DNA of 64,000 bases from Spirosoma endophyticum (GTDB taxonomy: Bacteria > Bacteroidota > Bacteroidia > Cytophagales > Spirosomataceae): contig NZ_FOLQ01000015.1 of NCBI RefSeq assembly GCF_900112365.1, positions 1 through 64,000 on the forward strand, written 5' to 3'. Under the pieces are notes generated by a model, which was given only the letters and a program-made list of their open reading frames with translations, had not been told where the DNA came from and did no database searches. Below, in pieces: positions 27,047-35,788 of this stretch; the first letter of the stretch is position 1; each line of letters begins with the position of its first letter. A program made the translations under genes and the position numbers.

Positions 27047-27319
27047 TTAATCAATTCTATTTTTAAATGCACCTATTACTTTATCAACAAGTGGAGCTTT
27101 ATCCCGAAATAGTTCTCGCGAAGTATACAATGGTTCGCCTTGTTTTACTCGGTATGACGAACGCACAAAATCTCCTGATGAAGTCACAATTGCTGCAACC
27201 GAAGCTGAATCTATTTTAGTAGAGTTCGTAATTTCTTCTAGTGTCTTCCAATAATCCTGATCTTGTGTCTCAAAAAACTCAAGGATTATTCTTTTTTTAT
27301 CTTCAAGTATCTTATCCAT
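27047..27319 (-). CDS. Small hypothetical protein in the Argonaute operon
   Basis: The protein has 90 residues. The helical start (MDKILEDKKRIILEFFETQD) and the DYWKTLEEITNSTKID-DSASVAAIV stretch look like a winged-helix: a helix, a turn, then a strand hairpin (VRSSYRVKQGEPLYTS). No family is certain. It is 11 bases after the metallopeptidase gene and 3 bases before the membrane protein gene. Confidence 0.5.
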   Translation of the reverse strand: MDKILEDKKRIILEFFETQDQDYWKTLEEITNSTKIDSASVAAIVTSSGDFVRSSYRVKQGEPLYTSRELFRDKAPLVDKVIGAFKNRID

Positions 27320-27330
27320 ATGAAATGTCG

Positions 27331-28464
27331 TTACAAGGTTCGTTTAAAATCAATCACTGCTTGTCGCTCCCAGTTAATAAAATTTTGAGGATCAATCCAA
27401 AACTGCTTCCAAGCTTGATTCAAAAGTTTATTAACCTTATCATTTGTGCTGCTTGTTGCTAGTTGACAACCAATTTGTTGTATACCTATGTAGCAATATT
27501 CTGCGGCTCTTTTTAAGATTTTTTCAGGAAAAGCTATACTATAATCATCGGTACGTTTTTGCCCAATAATTTTCACAAACTCATCCCACTTTTCTCTAAT
27601 ATCAGTAGCTTCTTGTTTAAAACCAAGTATTTCTAAAGCTAACAGACAACACCGCATTCGCGCATCGCTAGCAGGATGAGTAGTGATTACCTGCGTTGGC
27701 GTTTTATAAACCTCCCAAGACATTTCTACACACATGTGTAAGTTAGACCATAAATAAGCGGGGCCTAATGTATATGTCGCAAATAAATCACAAAAGAACT
27801 CCTCTGCCCATTTTTCTAACCAAGAATCTTTATAGGTATAAATTGGATCTTTTTCACTTATTCCTAATTTATTAATTTCTCTCCTTTTTATCTCATCCTC
27901 AAAATGCTTTCTAACTTCCAACATAAAGTAGGCTAAGTTATTTTTAAAAGCTTCTATCTTGGGATTATCACGCTCAATAAGTGGATGCCCTAGTTCATGA
28001 TAAAGGTCTGGAATATGTAATACAAACTCTGATTCCAAAAGAGGAATGCAGATTAAGCCATAATCGGAATAAATGTGATAATATTTTTGGGATAAACACG
28101 ATGCTACTGGAGGAGGTAAAGGATAATTTATTTCCTTACATATTTCGTGAACGAGTTTATTTACAAAGTCATCATCATCGGTTTTTCGGCTCATTGCTGC
28201 AATGACGACATTCTCTATACTCGAAAGCACACCCGACAGTTTCTTAAATTTTGAGAACTTCGATTTAAGATTTTTAGGATCACTGTAATCTGAATCCACT
28301 AAAAGGAGGTCAAGCGCATCGATTATGACACCAATCTCTGTGTTCGCAAAATTCGCAAGCGACGCAAAATGTATGCCTAATGTCCTTGCTCCGGGGATTT
28401 TAATCATCAACGCTCTTCCTTTCCCAATTGCTTCTCTTATTGCGCCGTCAATATATCTTACCAT
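27331..28464 (-). CDS. HEXXH zinc metallopeptidase-like protein in the Argonaute operon
   Basis: The protein has 377 residues. The zinc motif is LYHELGHPLI at about residues 183-192, and WAEEFFCDLFATYTLGPAYL about 50 residues later supplies a Glu/Asp third-ligand helix (ExxxD). THPASDARMRC follows, a His/Asp-rich motif seen in several gluzincin-like families. No signal peptide, so it is cytoplasmic. It begins on the base after the stop of the preceding gene. A protease in an Argonaute operon could cut a partner or effector on alarm, as proteases do in other defence systems; that role is inference. Confidence 0.65.
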   Translation of the reverse strand: MVRYIDGAIREAIGKGRALMIKIPGARTLGIHFASLANFANTEIGVIIDALDLLLVDSDYSDPKNLKSKFSKFKKLSGVLSSIENVVIAAMSRKTDDDDFVNKLVHEICKEINYPLPPPVASCLSQKYYHIYSDYGLICIPLLESEFVLHIPDLYHELGHPLIERDNPKIEAFKNNLAYFMLEVRKHFEDEIKRREINKLGISEKDPIYTYKDSWLEKWAEEFFCDLFATYTLGPAYLWSNLHMCVEMSWEVYKTPTQVITTHPASDARMRCCLLALEILGFKQEATDIREKWDEFVKIIGQKRTDDYSIAFPEKILKRAAEYCYIGIQQIGCQLATSSTNDKVNKLLNQAWKQFWIDPQNFINWERQAVIDFKRTL

Positions 28465-28830
28465 CTATTCGCCCATAATTTTTAATAAAGCTTCGCTATT
28501 CTCCATATCCAAGATATCAGTAAGAAATTCGATCTTGGGCAGAAAGGCATTTATGTTGTTTTCCTCAATTTCTGTCATAATTGATTCCAGATAATGTCTA
28601 TAGTTTTCATTTGTTGATCGAAGTTCCCTTTCAATAATATTTGATAAGACTAGAAATTGCGGTTGATGATTATTTTCATCTTTTAATTGGTTGATAAACC
28701 CAACTAAAAGATCTTTTTGCCCCTCCTCAATTTCCTGATTAATTCTTGCCTTTACAACGAAGTCATTTAATAAATCAAGGTATTTACCCGTGATTCGAAA
28801 GGTGTTGGTATTTAATCCAATGCTGCTCAT
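28465..28830 (-). CDS. Hypothetical helical protein in the Argonaute operon
   Basis: The protein has 121 residues, helical and acidic: GKYLDLLNDFVVKARINQEI, later RELRSTNENYRHYLESIMTE. No family recognised. It lies 11 bases after argonaute and abuts the metallopeptidase gene, so it may be a small adaptor or a substrate of the protease. Confidence 0.5.
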   Translation of the reverse strand: MSSIGLNTNTFRITGKYLDLLNDFVVKARINQEIEEGQKDLLVGFINQLKDENNHQPQFLVLSNIIERELRSTNENYRHYLESIMTEIEENNINAFLPKIEFLTDILDMENSEALLKIMGE

Positions 28831-28841
28831 AGTCTTAAGGT

Positions 28842-31271
28842 TTAAAAATCAACTGATCTGAGAATATCTAAGGAATCTAAGTCAAATTCTTCGCCTAGGG
28901 TATTAATCCTGCGATCGGTAATTTTTATAGTAATTGGAAATCGCGAACAATCGTCAGGCTTTGTATAAGCTAAACAGGACAGAAAATACAGATCTTGTAA
29001 AACCTTTTCAAAATCCATCTCGCCTGAATTATATTTGATGTATAAGGGTATTGAAGTTCCCTGATGCCGGAACTCCCGCCCAGTTGTACATAAAAAAGCC
29101 TCCCGTTTATTAATCATTACATAAGACCCTATTTGTGGATTCAACACATCTCCATTGTCATCCCTTACCGTATTAATGTCAAATTTTTTAGTAACCTCAA
29201 AGAGTCGGAATGGAACAATTGAGTGCTTGGGTATTTCCACAATATTGACAGAGCAGTTTGCTGATATCACCTTCTTTTCTTTCAGAATTTCTATAGCCTG
29301 CATAATCCCATCCTTTTCTGGCTGGAAAAGTCTGCCATCGCGATGAAAGACAAGTTGCTCAATCGGATAATCAAGATGTTTTTTCAAGTGCGTGATGTAT
29401 TGCACAAGCATCTTGATCATTAGGCTTGTACTCAGTCTCTCTTTGTTTTTTGATTTTTCAAACCGGGTTAATATGTTTTTAGAGTATTTATCCACAAACG
29501 TAAAGCCGGCAATTTGTCTCTTGACGTCAATGCCTATTGTCAAGTCAGCATTTAAAGGGGAGTGCAAAACATAGGGCCAGCGCTCATTATTTAACAGAAC
29601 TTGATTTACAGCAACACCAAACAAGTATCCTTGATATTTTTTTTCCAGTTCGTGTTTTACATGATACGTGCTTTTACCGTTAGAACTTCTGTATGCAAAA
29701 CATTCTTCTAGCGTCTCATTGTGCATGATGCTCGCAGTTAGCGTGTGTTCCTCTAAGCATTCAGATACTACTAAAGCAGCTAATTTATCATGTTGCCGTT
29801 TGACACGCTCGACATCAGATGGTAGCATAACCAAAGCATAACCCCCTTTTTTATCCTTGACTCGTTCCTTGATTTTTTTCAGGATTTCAAAGCCAATAGC
29901 AACTGAATCTTTCTTGTTTCTATTATCATAGGTAATAATCTCTGGATCCCAACCAATTTCGCTGGGATGCATACGATTAACTAAACTTATCAAGTGCAAC
30001 AAGAAATAATCTTTGTTACCATACATGTTAAACACAGTTTCCGGAACAACGAAATATTGTTTTTCGAATGCAGCAACAGTGTAGAATCCTTTATCGGTCA
30101 ATAAAGCTTTCCTAGTTTTACCTAGTGCATTCATCGATACTACCTGTGCATCCTGAAGGTTACGGTTTACAGTTAATAATGTATCATCTCCAAAGAGTAA
30201 GTCCGGACTCCTAAATTTTTTCTTAGGCACCTCAAGGGGTTCTGGGTTGATTTTTAGTTTTATACCCCCAAACGAGATGTTTTTAAAATACCGTTGAAAA
30301 GCGGCTCGGATAAGCCTTCTTCTATAAAATGGATCAAGAATAGATAGTTTATGCAGTTTGCTTACTCTAGGGTCCTCTGTGTCGAAAACTTGGTAGCAAA
30401 GGCCTGCTATAACTCTCCTTTCTTGATTATCATTCGTCTTATAAAGTAAAACGGAGGCATTATCCGGTAATTTGGCTACTTCAGGTGGCATTGATTGGCC
30501 GAATTTTGAACGCACATCTTCCAATAATGTGACTACAGCCCCGTCCTCTGGTCGCTGAAATTTAAATTGTGTTGCGTTCAAATCACTGAACTGATCGGCC
30601 TTGATTTCGTATTTTTGATTACCGTATTGATAGATGAAATGCGGTCTTGATCCGCCTAATCGTTCAAAATCACGTCTAGTTAGATGAACATTTAGAGGAC
30701 CTTCTGACACGTATTTTTTGGTTACATCAATCGAGAAGCCGAACCCACCCCTTGGTAATTCAACTACTCGTGCAAAGAACCCATTATAAATGGAAACGCC
30801 ATTCCTAACTTTATATGGATCTTGACTGAAAAAAGCATCACCAGAACCGGGTTGCCACAGGTTCGACAGCTTATTCAATTCGGTTTGCAGATCAAATTGC
30901 AGAAATCTTATAACGATTTCTCTAACTGCTCTATAATTCACGAAATCGATTGGGAACGATTCATCAATTCGTTTTAGATAGACAATGTTATCCCGTTTTA
31001 TCAGAAATTCTGCTGGCACTTTATCAATTATTTCTGCTTCATCGCGGACGACTAAGAAAGGTTGATTATCCCTAATGATAACTGTTGCCGGATGCTTCAA
31101 TGCATACGATAATTTCTTGATGATATACTGAATGTTGTTGTCATAGTCTTCATCTGAATCGTGCAGACCGCTGATCTCAAACAAAACATAGTTTGCTGAT
31201 AACTCATGCAGGTTTTCTATAGAGAAAACATCGGTTTCGTATTCCTCAATATGATGCTGGTATCTTTGCAT
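28842..31271 (-). CDS. ago: Prokaryotic Argonaute, long form with catalytic PIWI
   Basis: The protein has 809 residues. The C-terminal PIWI domain (from about 560) carries what reads as a full DEDD tetrad: D582 in LTIGIDVKRQ, E611 in NKERLS, D645 in VFHRDGRLF and D786 in IKITDRRI. The 34-residue step between E611 and D645 equals that of Thermus Argonaute. A MID-like segment precedes it (YALVMLPSDVERVKRQHDKL), and the first 450 residues fit N, L1, PAZ and L2 parts. Argonautes use short guide nucleic acids to find and cut DNA or RNA. Here the target is probably invading phage or plasmid DNA. Its start overlaps the nuclease gene by 26 bases. Confidence 0.85.
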   Translation of the reverse strand: MQRYQHHIEEYETDVFSIENLHELSANYVLFEISGLHDSDEDYDNNIQYIIKKLSYALKHPATVIIRDNQPFLVVRDEAEIIDKVPAEFLIKRDNIVYLKRIDESFPIDFVNYRAVREIVIRFLQFDLQTELNKLSNLWQPGSGDAFFSQDPYKVRNGVSIYNGFFARVVELPRGGFGFSIDVTKKYVSEGPLNVHLTRRDFERLGGSRPHFIYQYGNQKYEIKADQFSDLNATQFKFQRPEDGAVVTLLEDVRSKFGQSMPPEVAKLPDNASVLLYKTNDNQERRVIAGLCYQVFDTEDPRVSKLHKLSILDPFYRRRLIRAAFQRYFKNISFGGIKLKINPEPLEVPKKKFRSPDLLFGDDTLLTVNRNLQDAQVVSMNALGKTRKALLTDKGFYTVAAFEKQYFVVPETVFNMYGNKDYFLLHLISLVNRMHPSEIGWDPEIITYDNRNKKDSVAIGFEILKKIKERVKDKKGGYALVMLPSDVERVKRQHDKLAALVVSECLEEHTLTASIMHNETLEECFAYRSSNGKSTYHVKHELEKKYQGYLFGVAVNQVLLNNERWPYVLHSPLNADLTIGIDVKRQIAGFTFVDKYSKNILTRFEKSKNKERLSTSLMIKMLVQYITHLKKHLDYPIEQLVFHRDGRLFQPEKDGIMQAIEILKEKKVISANCSVNIVEIPKHSIVPFRLFEVTKKFDINTVRDDNGDVLNPQIGSYVMINKREAFLCTTGREFRHQGTSIPLYIKYNSGEMDFEKVLQDLYFLSCLAYTKPDDCSRFPITIKITDRRINTLGEEFDLDSLDILRSVDF

Positions 31272-32211
31272 AGTCTTTTGATTTACAGATTGTTTTGAGT
31301 GAACAGGTGTGACAGTTTTCTACATAATAGGTTGTTTCAAAGTTTTCGGGATCAACTTCTCCATATTTTTTATGGCAACCTTTCATGTACATGTCAATAA
31401 TGCCTTTTGACATCTTATCGTTAAGCTCTTCCAGTCGGTCCTTGGTAACCTCATAATCCCTTCGGATACGCTCAGGGTGCAATAGTTGATATTCTGTTAA
31501 TCGATAATCATAGATTGAATAAGTACCGAGATTGGCAGGAAAATAACTATGAGGCTGGGTTGTTGCTACTTTGTAGAGTGCTACTGCATAGGCTATTAAC
31601 TGCTCGTCATAGGTGTGAATACCGTAGGTATGCACTTTCCAATCAATAATATGTGGCGGTCGATCAGCAAAGAAAACAATAAGATCAGGTTTTGAGGAAA
31701 CAGGCAACCCACTGAATTGATAATGCAAAGACCGCTGACTTGCCAGAAATGTTGCTGATTGGAGATATGTTATGAATTCGGTATCGTCCAGCAAATTGTT
31801 TAGTGCAAAGTGAATGTCGTTTCGCGCACTATCCAGAATTTCCTCGCTGTAATCCAGTCCGAACTCATAATTGATCAAGGCGGCAAAATCTTTGTCTGTA
31901 AATTTTCTACCCGGCTCCCGGTACTTTTGGAATGCTGCGTATTCCAGTTGACTGTCAAATAGCTGGTCTGCCTCTTTTAACAAATAAGCTCGATCAATAG
32001 GATGCTTTCTATTGATTGTATTTACCAATTGACGACTAACAACCTCATCAACAATTTTCCCTCTCCAGGCTTCTACAGTGTCGAGCTTGGAGAGAATCGT
32101 AACTTCTCTGCGAAAAGAGTCATTCTTAACCCGTCCATCAGCGACAATATGCTTAAGGTACCATTGTAGCTCGCACCGCTGAAAAAGCTTATATCCTGTG
32201 TGGGTGAACAT
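31246..32211 (-). CDS. Cas4-like PD-(D/E)XK nuclease with Fe-S cysteines
   Basis: The protein has 321 residues. The nuclease core has KPDLIVFF (D176) and HIIDWKVHTYG (D190, K192), followed by DEQLIAYAVAL, the QxxxY motif of the RecB/Cas4 group. Four cysteines match the Cas4/AddB iron-sulphur pattern: C13 near the start (QRCELQWYL), and C300, C303 and C309 near the end (NCHTCSLKTIC). Cas4-like proteins are 5'-3' exonucleases that process DNA ends. Directly upstream of argonaute and overlapping its start, it probably supplies guides or degrades targets. Confidence 0.8.
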   Translation of the reverse strand: MFTHTGYKLFQRCELQWYLKHIVADGRVKNDSFRREVTILSKLDTVEAWRGKIVDEVVSRQLVNTINRKHPIDRAYLLKEADQLFDSQLEYAAFQKYREPGRKFTDKDFAALINYEFGLDYSEEILDSARNDIHFALNNLLDDTEFITYLQSATFLASQRSLHYQFSGLPVSSKPDLIVFFADRPPHIIDWKVHTYGIHTYDEQLIAYAVALYKVATTQPHSYFPANLGTYSIYDYRLTEYQLLHPERIRRDYEVTKDRLEELNDKMSKGIIDMYMKGCHKKYGEVDPENFETTYYVENCHTCSLKTICKSKDYAKIPASY

Positions 32212-32216
32212 GCTCT

Positions 32217-32555
32217 TTATTTTTTACGAGATCTGATAAATTTCAAATAATTCAAAATCTCTACCTCCTCTTCCTCTGTAATTTCCCCGATACGATGGGC
32301 AGCGTTAACCTCCGTCTTTGCTTCCCTTTCTTGTTTTTTGGGCATAGGGTAACCTACTTTTTCCATTAAGATCTCATAGCTTACTCCATAAAATGTAGCC
32401 AATTTATGAAGCGTCAGAGGTGATGGCTGTTTGATCTTTCCAGACTCTAATTGGCTTAGGTAAGCATTAGAAACGTCAGTTACTTTTTCTACCTCCCTTA
32501 ATGTTAGCTGCTTTGATTCTCTCAAAGCCCTGAAGTATCCACCGTAATTCTCCAT
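32217..32555 (-). CDS. XRE-family regulator of the Argonaute operon
   Basis: The protein has 112 residues. The HTH at residues 6-60 (RALRESKQLTLREVEKVTDV then NAYLSQLESGKIKQPSP) is a textbook XRE/Cro fold, followed by a short helical tail ending LKFIRSRKK. It is first in the operon, 5 bases before the nuclease gene, and a pair of perfect repeats overlaps its promoter, so it probably represses the operon. No ImmA-type partner gene is adjacent, but the HEXXH protein encoded downstream could serve. Confidence 0.8.
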   Translation of the reverse strand: MENYGGYFRALRESKQLTLREVEKVTDVSNAYLSQLESGKIKQPSPLTLHKLATFYGVSYEILMEKVGYPMPKKQEREAKTEVNAAHRIGEITEEEEVEILNYLKFIRSRKK

Positions 32556-32585
32556 CAGTCAATTTTATAGCTTAGTTTGCGCAAC

Positions 32586-32637
32586 TGCTAAGTTTTGCAA
32601 GCAAATTTAGTATTCTTTGCTAAGTTTTGCAAGCAAA
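32586..32637 (-). promoter_or_regulatory. Operon promoter with two 20-bp operator repeats
   Basis: TGCTAAGTTTTGCAAGCAAA occurs perfectly at 32586-32605 and 32618-32637, with a 32-base period (three helical turns). A weaker third copy lies at about 32570-32584. On the minus strand, TTG (complement of 32630-32632) and TAAATTTG (complement of 32602-32609) are 20 bases apart, so the repeats cover both promoter boxes. This is strong evidence for autorepression by the XRE protein. Confidence 0.7.
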
Positions 32638-32682
32638 AAGCAAAATTCTTATATGTGTCTAATAATCAGACGTTTATTTGTA

Positions 32683-34788
32683 TTATCTTCTTAGATAAAT
32701 GCTTAGTGCTTGTAGCTGACCCATTGAGAGCCTACCACCTACTATCGGACGCAGCTGCGCAATCGAAGAGGATGGCATTTCGTCTAAGTGTGGAAGTAGT
32801 TCATCGAGTATTTTTTGGGGTATTATGTCAACTAGATTTATTTCTCCTGTCGGTAAATACGATGCGAGGTGATATTCGATCGCGGGAATGCCTAAAGACC
32901 TAGCTGCGGCAATCTCTGGAATCGATTTGCCCATTTGAAAAAATTGTAGACTTTGAGCTTCCGTCGGCACAGAGCCAGAGAGTTGCGGCAGATCTTGTTT
33001 AATCTTATCAATCAAGACTTGTTTTGTATAGGCCTCAACTGTATCAATGGGAGCATAAGAAATTTTCTCGCCAATCCCCTCAACTACCTTTTTGGCTAAA
33101 ATAATGCCTTGAGCTTTGTTCTGAAAAAGCCGGATTTTGCTTTTCACAAGATTAACCTCTCCCCGAAATATAAAGTCATCTTTATTCTTTTTTACAAAAT
33201 CCTTCAACGGGTCTATACAAGTCGCATTAATCTCCTTAATAAAGTAGCCCTCAGCTTGAGCAACACGGCTGCCAAGTGCTTGCCAGTCTGGGTGTCCTTC
33301 TACAACAATCCGTTTACTAATCTCTTTGGAAAAACTAGAAGCATATCTGTCCAATCGTTCTAAAGGTTCTCGCAAACTCTTAAAAGTCGGATTAAGAAGT
33401 ATGTTTTGTTCAATGGCGACCTTTAAAGATTGCCAATTAAATGTATTCAACAGCAAATTCTTTATATAAGCTTTCTTGCCTTCCAGAAGGAACATGTTTA
33501 ATGCAGTTATGTCCTGCCCTCTCTGAAATACTGATTCTACTACCGGCGGTTTTATAATGGCCGATAACGGAATTCTTGATTTGAGAAATAAACCCTCAAT
33601 GGATTTGATCCGGCTGAGAGCAACATAAACTTGCCCGGAAGTAAATGCATCGGCCACATCAATAACTGCTTTTTCAAAAGTTAGCCCTTGGCTTTTATGA
33701 ACAGTGATCGACCAGGCTAACTTTAAAGGAAATTGTCTGAAAACCCCAAGTATCTCTTCTTTCAGGATATAACTTTCTCTAGGAACTGTATATGAAACAT
33801 TTGACCAAGTTTCTCTTTCCAAAACAACGCTTATACTGTCGTCAAACTTTACGCCAATTTCATTATCACTAATGGCGGTAACTAAACCAATTTTGCCATT
33901 AAAGAACTGTCTGTTGGCAGAATGATCATTTTTTATAATCATTACTCGACAACCCAACTTCAAATTAAGAACCCTGTCCACGGGGAATCGATCATCTGAA
34001 AATTCACCACTGATTTCTGCTGTAAAGCTGTGAACAAGGCCTGGCAAGCGGCTCATTTGCTGTTCATTGAACTGTAAAGCATGGCGATTATGTGTTGTTA
34101 AAATAATTGCATTCTTTTCAGTCCAATCCTGACAATACATCCCATTAAGCTGATCCAGTTCATTACCTGATAGATTCCCCTTGCGTATCGCGTTTAACAA
34201 ATCAATGAAAACAGGATCAGACTGACGATGTACTTCGGTCAGTTCCAGCATGAGTATATCTAAAGTGGGGCACACTTTGGCATCGGTAAAATATAAGCTT
34301 GGATACAAACCCTGCAATAGTTCAGCGTCCTGCTGATTTTCAACTGGTGGTAGCTGAAACATATCGCCAATAAAAACAACTTGCAAACCGCCCAACGGCC
34401 GCTGTACCTGTCGCACCTCTTGAAGCAGATAGTCCATGGCATCTAGCACATCCGCGCGCAACATTGACACTTCATCAATAACCAGCAACTCTAATTCACG
34501 TAACAGCAATTTGGAATCCCCAGTAAGGCGAATGTTCTTTATAGCTGCATCATCCAGTAGGCGCAATGGTAAACCAAAAAGTGTGTGGATAGTAGTTCCA
34601 CCCGCATTAATGGCAGCTACACCCGTAGGGGCTGCGATAGCCATTTTCTTATGTGTATTCCCTTTTAAAAACTTGAGAAACGTAGTTTTACCAGTTCCTG
34701 CTCCGCCAGTTAAAAATACATTCCTGCTTGTGTGGTTAATAAAGTCTAAAGCAAGCGTACCTATATCATTAAAAATTCTATTCTCCAT
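32683..34788 (-). CDS. PIF1-like helicase with C-terminal HTH domain
   Basis: The protein has 701 residues. Walker A is at about 28-37 (GGAGTGKTTF), then APTGVAAINAGGTTIHTLFG, Walker B ELLVIDEVSM, and FIGDMFQLPPV. KLAWSITVHKSQGLTFEKA and VYVALSRIKSIEGL are the last superfamily 1B motifs. The C-terminal 90 residues (KSIPEIAAARSLGIPAIEYH) are an HTH_40-type domain. PIF1 helicases unwind DNA 5'-3', including G-quadruplex and RNA-DNA structures. It lies upstream of the Argonaute operon on the same strand, separated from it by the operator region. It may serve plasmid replication or assist Argonaute. Confidence 0.85.
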   Translation of the reverse strand: MENRIFNDIGTLALDFINHTSRNVFLTGGAGTGKTTFLKFLKGNTHKKMAIAAPTGVAAINAGGTTIHTLFGLPLRLLDDAAIKNIRLTGDSKLLLRELELLVIDEVSMLRADVLDAMDYLLQEVRQVQRPLGGLQVVFIGDMFQLPPVENQQDAELLQGLYPSLYFTDAKVCPTLDILMLELTEVHRQSDPVFIDLLNAIRKGNLSGNELDQLNGMYCQDWTEKNAIILTTHNRHALQFNEQQMSRLPGLVHSFTAEISGEFSDDRFPVDRVLNLKLGCRVMIIKNDHSANRQFFNGKIGLVTAISDNEIGVKFDDSISVVLERETWSNVSYTVPRESYILKEEILGVFRQFPLKLAWSITVHKSQGLTFEKAVIDVADAFTSGQVYVALSRIKSIEGLFLKSRIPLSAIIKPPVVESVFQRGQDITALNMFLLEGKKAYIKNLLLNTFNWQSLKVAIEQNILLNPTFKSLREPLERLDRYASSFSKEISKRIVVEGHPDWQALGSRVAQAEGYFIKEINATCIDPLKDFVKKNKDDFIFRGEVNLVKSKIRLFQNKAQGIILAKKVVEGIGEKISYAPIDTVEAYTKQVLIDKIKQDLPQLSGSVPTEAQSLQFFQMGKSIPEIAAARSLGIPAIEYHLASYLPTGEINLVDIIPQKILDELLPHLDEMPSSSIAQLRPIVGGRLSMGQLQALSIYLRR

Positions 34789-34937
34789 TTGTCTTGTAGC
34801 AAAGAATCATCAAAAGAGATAAGGCGACCTTTCAAAGCTTGAAAAGATAACTTTACGTAAAAAGTAAAATCAACTCGATTAAAATACTAAATAAAAAAAT
34901 ATTTTTCGATTTATGTGATTGATAAGAAATAAGTGAT

Positions 34938-35777
34938 TTAATAATCACTAAAGAGCTGAGGTGTTTTATTAGTAGCTATCTTTTTATTTTTAATATTAGT
35001 ATTGGTATTTTTTTTGGGTTTAGGCTTTTTGCTCTTCTCACTAACAGCATTGATGGTATTTAATTCGACTTTTGCTTCAGCCTGTTTTTTATTAACTACC
35101 GAAGTATTGTTCTTTATATTTATATTGTTATTGTTTTCGTCAATGCATAAGTGTTTTTTAATAAATGATAAAAATTTAAGTCTCTCATCTATTCTAAGAA
35201 TAGGATGACCATACAAATCAAAATTAGCTATATTTAATGGTTCTACTACAAAAATTTCGTATGAGTAACGATTCTGGTTATAAAATTGCCTTAATTCCAT
35301 GAGTAGCCTTCCAAGGGCATTAACTCCATAAAGAATATTAGGATTTTCTTTGTCGCGTATCGCACCCCAAAAATCGTCTTTTTTACTATCTTCAACTATT
35401 GGTTTATCCTGTGTTGTTTCAAGTAGTCTACCGAACTCAATAAAATTCTGAGCTAGTTTTACTCTTAAGCACCAACGCATTATTTTTATTCGAATACTAT
35501 CCCATTCATCTCTTGTATGTTCTCTGAATGGCTTAGATATCATCTTAGCCGTCATTGGACTTCTTTCTTTTATAATCTTTTCTTGAATATCAAGACGATC
35601 TGGGAATCTACAAGCTTGATATAAGGCTTCTGATGACAAAATATGAACGCCGTTCACGATCAGTGGGAAACCGGAAGCCATATTTGATAGGCCTCCATAT
35701 AGTTCCTTTGTCTTCCTAAAAACACAGCATTCATCTGCATAATAGAGTTTACCTTCGTGTTTTCTTGACGTCTCCAT
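34938..35777 (-). CDS. NADAR-family protein (YbiA-like N-glycosidase fold)
   Basis: The protein has 279 residues. The NADAR domain (about 20-170) has YGGLSNMASGFPL, SSEALYQACRFPD, MTAKMISKPFREHTRDEW, KDDFWGAIRD and the final LYGVNALGRLLMELR. NADAR enzymes remove ADP-ribose or related ribosylated bases and guard against ADP-ribosylating toxins. An Asn/Lys-rich, low-complexity tail follows (residues 210 onward), which is unusual for this family. It starts 11 bases after the phosphoribosyltransferase-like gene, so the two form one unit. Confidence 0.82.
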   Translation of the reverse strand: METSRKHEGKLYYADECCVFRKTKELYGGLSNMASGFPLIVNGVHILSSEALYQACRFPDRLDIQEKIIKERSPMTAKMISKPFREHTRDEWDSIRIKIMRWCLRVKLAQNFIEFGRLLETTQDKPIVEDSKKDDFWGAIRDKENPNILYGVNALGRLLMELRQFYNQNRYSYEIFVVEPLNIANFDLYGHPILRIDERLKFLSFIKKHLCIDENNNNINIKNNTSVVNKKQAEAKVELNTINAVSEKSKKPKPKKNTNTNIKNKKIATNKTPQLFSDY

Positions 35778-35788
35778 AATCGTATACG

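Noticed and set aside
34436..34822. Plus-strand frame of 128 codons opposite the helicase
   Set aside because: Antisense shadow of the helicase gene, whose Walker motifs make it the real gene.
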